Assembly (NCBI GenBank): GCA_032622095.1
Contig: CP136064.1
Span: 197,499,948-197,563,947, forward strand
Direction of reading: 5' to 3'
DNA length: 64,000 nucleotides
Source of the DNA: Siphonodentalium dalli
Taxonomy: Eukaryota; Mollusca; Scaphopoda; Gadilida; Siphonodentaliidae
Each line of letters opens with the position of its first letter. Within the stretch, counting starts at the first letter, position 1. A program made the position numbers and the translations under genes. Below, one piece after another: positions 33,755-44,900 of the stretch. The notes beneath the pieces are model-generated. The model made no database searches. It was given only the letters and a program-made list of their open reading frames with translations, and was not told the origin of the DNA.

Positions 33755-35888
33755 CAACAACATATTTCTATGACACTCGTTTTGACGAACCTATATGTTC
33801 TCATATTAAACGCAAAAAGAAGCGTGAATGTTCATTGACAACGCACGAAGGTCGCTGTCGTACAACATAGTAGTCTGAGAAAAGTAACATTTGTTGTTCA
33901 CCAATTTTAGTGTATCGAAAAGTATTTGATCCCAAAAAGCTATTGCAAAAGGAACAATGAAGTATGACTCCATATTTATTATATAGATGTCTGACTGTCT
34001 GTTCTTGTTTCAGGATCTGTATTTGCACAGACGCAGAACCCACCTCCGCTCGACTGCACACAGTTGCCAAATGGAGTGCACCGATGGGGATGTAAGGCAT
34101 ATGAGGCGTGTTCGAATGGACAGATAGAATACGTAGAGTGCTTGGGAAATGAAGCATATGACCAGAATTCACAGAGATGTACAGTGTGAGTATAAGTACC
34201 TTACTAATCGTATGTATCGACGAACACTTCCCCGGAAGTCTCTCTTTGTCTATGTTGGTTTGCCATGCACACTGCGAATTGTTTTGCAATCGGTAAAGAG
34301 AATTTAAAATAATATTCTCGGAAAAAGTTATTTTTTCGCCGTTTCATGGCTCTTTGAACCATAATAAATGATGAACTCTTGGGATGATCAGACTATACTG
34401 TTTTCAATAATTTGCACATGTCCTGAATTTTCATGAAATATTGACAGAATAGAAACGGATAAAGTGTTCATTGATACCTATATGTGACCCGCCATATCAA
34501 ATCCAGTCGTATGTCGGGATTTTTTTTACCCTGTGCCAATGTGTCGCCTCGCATATATAAGAGAATGCATTGGCCTAACAATTTTTTATCATTTTTTTAA
34601 AATAAATGTTTCTGACAATTTTTAGGACATAAAATAAAAAAACATCCATTACCCTGCAGGGAGACCCACACATATATAGAAGCATATATAAGAGTGTCGT
34701 CTGCTCAAGTTTGTCTGGGGCTCTGTATGGGTGAAATTATAAAATTGTTAAAGAATACAAGCAAAATTATTAAAATTAAAAAATTGTAAGAAACATTTAT
34801 TTAAAAAAAATGATAAAAAATTGTTAGGCCAATGCATTCTCTTATATATGCGAGGCGACCTATGGTCGACTCGCATATATAAGAGAATGCATTGGCACAG
34901 GGTAAAACAAATCCCGACTTACGACTGGATTTGATATGGCGGGTCACATAATTTTACACTGCCTTAATAAACTGCCAACATCTTTACTATGTGCGTATTA
35001 TAGGGTGCCAGGATCCGGAACAAGTTGTTTAGATCACAGGTGACCGATGGTGGCAGGAATCGCAAAACTGGGATTAGGGTACCCCGAAAATGTCAATACC
35101 TCACACAAAACAATTCATAGCGCCCATATAATAACGAGCAATTCTAACAAATACCAAGCAATTCTCTTACCATAAAAATCAGAAATATTGTCATCTATCC
35201 AACTACGGCCCTGATAACTATTGAAATATGTCGGACAAATCATTTTAAGATAGTTATTTACATTCCTTTAGATATCAACATACTCTTAAACACACATAAA
35301 CGGCCCAAATTGCGTTAATTTCAATGTAGTCGGAGTTTATCGATATCACTTGTTTATTGATTGATATATAGTTAGACCCTTTGCGTCTGTCAATATATTT
35401 GGGCTGAATTCATCTGATTCGGTATGATTCCTCGAAATAAACAACAAAACAATTGTTACTTCGAAATGTATTTAGGGCTAACATTTACACAATTCCTCCA
35501 TGTCTTTTTATTCGACACACACTGCAGTCTCGTTTCAACAGTTATTATTACCTTTGGGTGAAATAAATTGGTCGGTCAACTTTAGCTTTAGTACATAAAT
35601 GATAATGAAGCAGAGAAACGAAAACTCCATTCAATTTGCCATACCTGTTCTCCTCAAACTCTGTTCTTGTTTACTAAGCTATACTCTATGCCAACACAAC
35701 GGTTAATATATTTACCAACCACCCCTCCTGCATTTAACGCACTCTCTCATTTGATATATTGGTACATGCAGAACCCATATATATGACGCATATAGGCAGA
35801 ACTAGCATTGAAAAGCCAATTGCTCACTGTCGTTCGTCATTTAGGCCATATATACAACACAACACTGACTAAATTCTGTGGCACAGTC

Positions 35889-35937
<49 letters not shown>

Positions 35938-38900
35938 AAATTTCCCATTGTCGTAACCACTCAGTTTGATTAAAAGGTCATGTAATAATAAACAGTGTTA
36001 TATATAACAAAATGTTCAGCAGATGGAAATTTCATGCCTGACACAACATTAGTTGGGACACCCGGACCTATTATAGAATGAAATTGATCTGATCGATAGT
36101 TCGGGTTTACAACCACTATGGTATCAAATTTGCTGTTTTCAATCCAAAAGTAGCATATTTCCCCAGTTTCATTCAAATTGTTGATCTGAGATGCAATCAG
36201 TTTGGAAGTTTTCTACAGTTGGAAAGTTTAAGGTACAAGTTGCAAATTCCAACACAGGGGCCCAAATTTCATTTCGGGACTCGTGAAGTTGGTTCTGGTT
36301 CAAGGAGGGGGTATTATACAGATGAGGTTGTCAAGTGGGACACGGAGTTCCACTAGCCACGCCCCTGAATGTGTGTCTCTTTTTTCAGACGAGAGCAGGC
36401 TGCCCCTCCTTGTAACATCGTAAGAGACTGTTCCGACGAGTTGGGACGCTTCGGAGTGAGGAGGTACTCAGAGAAGGAGTTCGGACAATACCCATGCCAG
36501 TACTACTACACATGTATCTACGGACGATTCATGTCATTCCACGAATGTTCACCAGGTAACCATGACTATACCACTCGTATTATTTAGCGTAGCTGCTTTG
36601 CGTGTAGCCTTTAGTTTGCAGCAAGCGACCCCATAACATTGAAATCAAAATAGATACATGCACTCCTATTTGTGAATTCTGTGACGTAGAAAGACGCACA
36701 ACTCTTGCTTTTCAAAATTAACACCTCTGAATATTTAGTTCAACCCATTTCCTGGACAAGGATCTACGTGTAAATCAAAAGCAATGTTTTGTAAGAATTT
36801 GCCAGGGAATTGAAAACATATTTAATATTCTCCGCAAGAGAAATTGATACTGAAAAACAGTGTATCGATTTAACCCTTTCTGTACTGAATAGATTCTCCC
36901 ACCCATGCAGTTATAACAGTATACATTGGAACAGTTTATTATTCATTTGGAGGGGTGTGTATGTAATAAAAGCAGACGACAGACGTACGAAAAGATAATA
37001 TAACTAAGAAGGATTCATTTGCATGCTGGGAGGGAAATGTTCAGATAATGAGTTCAACAAACGACCTACGTTTGTTGAACTTATTATCTGAACATTTCAT
37101 ATGTGAACTTCTCGTCATTGAGTATTTATTACAGAAAGGGTTACTATCTGCATGTGGGGCCCCATTTGACACACACGTTGCATCTTGATAATTAAATTTC
37201 AAAGCAAATCGAGTTGTGGATCTTTTTTATGTAAGTGCGATATTATGCATGTGCGCGAGCTGATTTTCTTAATAACGCCAATCACATGAATGCAGTACAC
37301 TGGCAGCCAATCACATGAATGCAGTACACTGGCAGCCAATCACATGAATGCAGTACACTGGCAGCCTTTCATTGAATTTGCGGAGGAACTTGATGTTTGA
37401 ACGTTGGTACCACGGGTGACATATTTACGACACTGGAGCAGCTCGACATTCGGTGTAGACGGATATTTACCCGAATTAACGCATTATATTACATAAATGA
37501 TGTCATGCGCATCTCTACTCTGATCTGCCCGAGATCACACACCACCAGTTCAAAAGGTGTCAGACCGATTTTCCGAAGACCTATTACTACGAAGGCCCAC
37601 AACTCCGAAGACCCGATTCTCCGACGGCCCACAACTCCGAAGACCCGATTCTCCGACGGCCCATAACTCCGAAGATCCGATTATCCGAAAGCCCATAACT
37701 CCGAAGGGCCGATTTTCCGAAGACCTATAACTCCGAAGGGCCGATTCTCCGAAGATCTATAACTCCGAAGGCCCGATTCTCCGACGGCCCATAACTCCGA
37801 AGGTCCAATTCTCCGAAGGTCCGATTCTCCGAAGATTTTGTTTTATCGGGGTATTATCGTTTACTAAATAGTGTACAGTCCAGTGGCGAAGCCAAGGGGT
37901 CCCAAAATTCCTACTGCCCATATTAAACCTCTACTTGCTATTTCAGACAATATGGGCACCTACCAAAACATGTCCAATGTCATGTAAACGCCAGGAAATC
38001 GTTCATGGGGCATCAAAATATTCAAAATATTTCCTACCCCCCCCCCCCACCTAAATGGGAATCCTGGCCCGCCACTGACTATACACCATATACTATAACA
38101 TTACGTTCGCCCATGAGATGCCAGAGTAAAATGTACAGGGGTGAACGGGGAAGAACTTGTCCTTTTTCATATATAAAATGAATCTGATTGCATCAAAACA
38201 CCCCAATGCAGTAAGATGTGCACAGTTTAATCATGTTAATTGTATTAAGACGTACATTGTGGCAAAATAATTGTATTTCTTTCATAAATTTAAGCATTCT
38301 GTGGAAAATTAAGGCTTGTCGCACACTACTGATGGTGTAGATATCACCTTATTATAATACATAGTTAACGTTTCCAATATACGAGGGGCCTTTCCCCCCT
38401 TTTCGTACGCCGGATTCCACCCATTTTGGATTCCACCCACCAGTGGCGGAGCAAGATTTCCCATTTAGGGGTGCACATTAATTAGCATATGTGGAGGATA
38501 TGTGGGGGATATATCATGCATATGATATGCCGAAAGCATATCACGAAGGCCTGATTTGGGATGCCTAGGAGGGATTTCCGGACGTTTACATGACACTTGA
38601 CATGTTTTGGGGGGGGGGGGGCGGTCTTCCCTAGGGCCCCATTGACCCCGCCACTGGACTATACACTATTTAATAAGCGACAAAACATGATCTTCGGAGA
38701 ATCGGACCTTCGGAGAATCGGCCCTTCGGAGTTATAGACCTTCGGAGTTATGGGTGTTCGGAGTTATAGGCCTTCGGAGTTATGGGCTTTCGGAGTTATG
38801 GGTCTTCGGAGTTATGGGATTTCGGAGAATCGGGACTTCGGAGTTATGGGCTTTCGGGGCGTCGGAGAATCTCACCTTCGGAGAATCGGACCTTCGGAGT

Positions 38901-41900
38901 TATGGGTCTTCGGAAAAACGCTACGTAACCGTTCAAAACCTGGGAAATTTTCGATGTTCTGACAGAAAAGTTTATAATATTAAAAAAAGAACAGCGCAGC
39001 AAATATATTTCTCAGTTAACGGTTCCTTAATAATGTTTTTCATAGCAGGTGAAGGTCCCAGGTAGAGATTACATGATTTAGGTGACATCGCTTACATTAA
39101 TGCCGTGAAATTTTTCTTATACAGTAAACTAGAAACAAGTATTAACAAAGATATACATTCCCTGCGTTGTTGGTTCAATGTTAGAAAGTTCTCCGTATAA
39201 GAACAAGTCAGAACATGCAGAAATTCCCGTGTTTTGAACGGATGCAATATGATCTCCACGAGGGTAGCCAGAGTAGAGGTTCATTGAGCACTGCTTTACA
39301 TAATTGAAAGTGTCGTTGACTTTCCTTATTTCCATACACGGCTCAGACATTATAGGTCTGGGTAACTTCTTGCACCTACTAATTCGCAGATAGGTCATAT
39401 GCTTTAGCACCTACCTGTCAATGTGTGTCGTGAGAGTGCACTTGATGCGTTTTTGTTTATTTTTGTTTACGTAGAATATTTGCGGAAGCAAGTCGGGAGA
39501 CACTGTCAACGCAACTCGCCGTTTTGTCACAAGATCGCGAATTTACGCATCGAAATTCTTACTCAAGCAGATATGCCTATAACGTGCTCATGTCGTGTCA
39601 ATGACGCGAAATCACAGAAAGTGGGAAATGGTACATATATGCTCCACATATAGACTTAGTGATATAGGATGAAAAGCTTCAACGGGACAAAGGGTAAACA
39701 GGCTTCACATACCGTAGTAAAGGGTACATAACATTTAGAAAACTTGGGGAAGGAGCATATGGTTCGATTACGTGTTCCAAGTGACATCTGCTCTGAAACC
39801 AATTTCGATTGTATTATATATGCATTGCTATCGCCATAACAGTCAAGAGCACTGACATGATTTAATCGCAAATAGCCTATATAAGTATTTAAATTATCAT
39901 TACTATGTGAATCGTCTAAATTGTTGAAAGCCCCAGAATAACAAGCAGCCAACACATCGGGAAGCCTGATACGTACTCCTCGTTCCCACAATTTCGGTGA
40001 GAGTGACCCTTCAGTCGTATGATTGTCAGGGAATGGTGGACCTTGGTGGCTGGATGTACATTCCCACCTTGATCATGAGAATAAGCACCTCGTTTGGCTA
40101 ACATACATATATTTCTGCATGATGTGGGAATACAATACCGGTACCGGTTTTATTTGTGCGCTGCGTGGGGGAATCGGGGGATCATTTTGGATTGTTTGTT
40201 AGATATAATCTTGCTGACATAGCTACCTACCACAAAATGAGAGTAAACGGTTGAATATTCAAATTTTGGGACTTTTTGAAGTAAATATAATTGAGAACGT
40301 CAAATTACTGGTTGGCGACACTTTTGAAAGCACGTGTACACATCTACAAATTTATCCGGAAGTTGAGTACCCGTCACAACATTTGTGAAGCATGTGTACC
40401 CTCTGACTTTTTTGACATTACTATACCTATTTCGCACCAATGACTGATATAATAATTTGTCACCTTTCCCAACGTTTAATTTTGCTGTTTTTGTTGGAAA
40501 CTGCACAATGCTAACCATCGCTCGCTAAGGCAACAGTAACTGCTGTACCGCGCGGTACATGCGCGCGCATGCTGACCTTTGCCCCCCAACCCGAGGCTGC
40601 GTCACCAGCGGAAGAACACCTTTCCGGTCCAAGGGAGAAAGAGAATCATTTGCACGCATGCGCAGCGGTAAGTGCATTTAGAGCCTTATTAGCCACTGGT
40701 GTCGGTTCAGTTACGTTCCCCACTCCCAATGTATACCACCTCCTGACAAACAGAAATTTCAAAATTGTGAAAGTGGAATTGACATCACATTTTTGGCCTA
40801 GACTTCAACCTTTGAAATGAAACATGAAAACAAATGTCATGTTCCAAATACAAATCCGAAGATCTTATTTTTAATTTCAAATTAATTAATTTCAAATCAG
40901 TTGAAATGTCGGGATAAGTTTTGGTGTGTGGGTGACGTCCTTGAAATGAACATGAATATAATGTAGTATAGCAAGCTTCCTCCATTTTAGTTGTAATACT
41001 CGCGCTGCGCTGCGCGGCGATTTGACAATTACTTGCATGTGTATCTTGTCTGAGAAAATAAACCAATGCATGCAGTAAATTTATTTTGATAATAAAAACA
41101 GTGCTTGGACCCAATCCACTAGTTTGAATATATAGCTTTGTTTCAGTTTATAAAATATTTAGATTTTTAGAAAATATTACCATACATAATAAACGTTGAA
41201 ACAAGCCGTGTTTAGGCTAACGTATAATAACGAATGGATGATGTGCACTAATATGTGAAAAATGATGCCTAATCGCTCTCAACCGGCAACATCACTATTT
41301 TCAGATAGAAATTTAACGTATGCCATTTCGTGTACGCACATCTGCGTTACCGTGCAAAATATTTGACCGTAGCTTATCTAATATATTGCGTTATCTATAT
41401 GCATGTATTTGTTATCTGTAACTGACCACCTTGTCCACAATATATAATTATCCGCAAATACCACAGGGGTACAAGGCTAACCGTTTGTGTGCGACATAGC
41501 ATCAAACAACTGCAATAATTATGTCTTGATTGCCGCTATATTATGCTATATTTTTAACATTCATGCACGTCTTTACATCGAATTATATACGATACTATTA
41601 TACTTATAATCATATGTCATGTATGTAAATAATTAATGTATATATGTACTCTCCTATGAGAGGTCAATAATAATTGTCTTATAATCCTTTGTGAACTCAC
41701 ATGAAAATCCCGGGTCGCTCACAACAAGCGTTCTGAAAAAAACACAGACTTGGCTAGACGTCTTCGCTAGGGGGTTTCGGTGTCAAACTTATAGATTTTC
41801 TAACCATAGACAAGACTGTTGTTAACTTTGTTAAATGTCATTTGCACCACCATATTTCTTGGTTTGAAAGTGTCCTAGTAATTAACTCAAGCTTTCTAAG

Positions 41901-44900
41901 TTCTCACTTAAGGATAATTTCGTTTAAACTTCCTATTTACAGTTGAATTATATGTTCTGCTATATCTACATAGTTATGGCTTCCAAAAATGGTCTCACCC
42001 CCCCCCCCCCTTGATAAGGCACTGCGCTGTATAAACCCATACTGCGCTGGGTGTGTCGGGCCTACTTATTATTTTGCGAGGGGCTTCCCCAATAATTGTC
42101 CAGAATAATGTAGACTTTGGACCGGACACGCTCCACGATAATACAAGCATAATGCATAACACATATGGTGGGGGTATCGATCAAATGTATAGTTACATTG
42201 AAGTGACATAATTATGCTCTCAGTGTCAAAATTGCATACAATTTCACATTTTGATTATAGCTTGATGTATGCTTCGTCTCATGCTTCGGGGGCTTTCCCA
42301 ATTATTGTCCACGAAAATGTAAATGAATTACAGTTGACCAGCCAAATGTAAGCGACACCACAAAAGATATGTTGGGATTGTTGAACTAATAAGTACATTG
42401 ATGCATATATGGTGCTGTTTCATTGGAAGGTTTGCCGGTGATGAATACGCCATTGTGTTGCCTACCAACGCAATGAATTACTGTCACGTTCCGGGTGAAA
42501 TAGCCTTTATGGTCCCATCAAAAGTGACAATCGGCGAAAAAAAGTCACCATTGCAACTGTATTAAACTTAAACACACCTTGTTAATTTTACTTATGGATG
42601 TGTTAGCGTGAAATTTAAACGACGTCATCTGTGCGGGGATTCAGTGACCTCTCAGTGGTTATACACATGGTACAAACACATTATTGGTGTGGGTATCTCC
42701 CTAATTATCAGATGCGGGAGAGGTATAGTGACTAAGTGTGGATGGAAGATTATATGGAAATATCCATGCAGATCAAATGTTAAAGCAAACGTGTTTCAGG
42801 ATGAGGATTGATGATTCATACTGTATATGCAACTGTGTATCTGGGATGCTTTTTTGGGGAATGTTTATAAAGCACGCCTGTGATTTGATTTTTTAAATTA
42901 GTTTTGATAATTGAGGACAGGTCCTCAGTTGTAATACATGTCCAGACCGAAAGCATAATTGACCCCACACATACGCAAGTTGAATGTTGGTGAAAGATTT
43001 AAATCAGTACATCAATGTGATCACATCTATGTACATAATGCCATAATTGCTCGGCGAGTTGGTTCCCCAGCATGAAATTCGATTCAGTGTGTGCCATGCC
43101 ATATGTACCACATACGTCGTCATGTGGCCCGTCCCTGCACCATTGCCCATATTAACTAATGACTTCACACGTTCAAGTCTATCGTTTGGTATGTGAACTA
43201 ACATAATCTTAGAAACGAAATAAAGGGAATGCTTGCTTTTTTCGTTCTGTGTGTTGACTTGACACACACCTTCATGTGAATAATCCACCGACGACAAAAG
43301 GGCCACAATTGTATCAGAAATGAAGGGATCCGACCCGCATTCAAATATGACCTGCATTTCTACGTGATTAATTAACATACCAAATTTGAAACAATTGGAT
43401 AACTTTAACCTGAGCTATCATCCCGACACTAACATAATTATTTGCAAATTTTGACTCAAACGGGAGAATAATTCCGCCAGAAATAGTCGGACCAGATCCA
43501 AATTCGAACTTAACCGGAACTTTCTCATGTAAATTATACATGTTTTCCAAATGTCATTAGAGTCTGTCAAGCATGTAATTTATTCAAGTTATCATTTGGA
43601 CGAACAAACACATTTCTACACTCTCCAGAAAATTATGACCAACACTTTTTTCGACGAGTCGATCGCAACCATTTCCGCATTTTTAAATGTATCTAACGTA
43701 TCTAACTACTGGTGCCAGACTGATATCTCAGACTTTTATAAAAAGAGTGAATGTGATATGTCAATTCTATCGTATTTGTCGATAACAATAAGCCACTTGT
43801 GGTACTGATTTAAGTTAGATCAAATGTTGTCGTTATCATAATTCTCTAGCCCTGAATAATTTATAATCTATAATTGAATTTGGATAATAATTATAGTATT
43901 GGGTCCCCGTTATATCCACAGGTCACCTGGTGCGACAACCCAACCAAGAGTATATACATTAGGTACATACCCATGGTGGGGTTGTCGCACCAGGATACAT
44001 GTGGCTATATCCACAATAATCACCATAAAGTACTAGGTACTCTGGTTCTCAATATACGAAAAGTGAGTGTTACAACGTTCATTACACACATTAAAGGGGC
44101 ACTGTACACCAAATCAGGCCAGTTATAGGACCGTTTTATACTCAACAGAATATATGCAACAAATGAATGAATTTGAGCCATGGATTAGTGTAAACTATAG
44201 ACTCATCCGCTCTATGAACGACGAAAACAACATGGTAATTATAATGAAAAAGAATTTATGACTCCAGTCGTAAATTCATTTTCATTATAATTACCATGTT
44301 GTTTTACATCGTTCATAAACTAAATGAGTGTATTTTGCACTCACCCATGGCTCAAATTCATTCATTTGTTGGATATACTGTTGAGTATAATAGGAGATGG
44401 CCCCATAAATGGCCGGATTTAGTGTACAGTACCCCTTTAATAGAGGGCGTGGTAAAAAAATATGTATAAGTGGAGCTGATAAGAATATGGAACCATCGGT
44501 ACATGCAAAGAAAATAGAAGCCAATTTAAGAGGCACAAACTGAACAACTGAAATGTGTTATTTGTTTCTTATCTGCCATTTTTCTGAAAGATATAACTCA
44601 ACAGCTGACATTTTGTTCTTTAATTATAATTTTCAACTTTTTGAAGCAAGGCTTGCTTTAGAGCTTCTGACTCATAATTTAAAGGCCCACTAAATGTTCG
44701 AATCACCAGATCAGATTATATACAACATATTCCATAGTATATATCATTTGAAAGAGGAAGCTCCAGAACATTGTAATATCAAATTGTCCGGTCGAATAAA
44801 CTGTGAACATGTTGTTTTGTGTGTTCTGGGCTTACTTTATATCTGGTCTGTACTGCCAGTTGATTATTCTCAATCTCCTAGCTGTGATTTATGAGCTTTC

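Noticed and set aside
42608-42811. 67-codon plus-strand frame with several Cys and Trp
   Set aside because: Does not match CBM14 cysteine spacing and no splice signals flank it convincingly.
43004-43550. Minus-strand frames of 124 and 60 codons
   Set aside because: No recognisable domain, no start context or splice evidence; length is possible by chance in a window this size.
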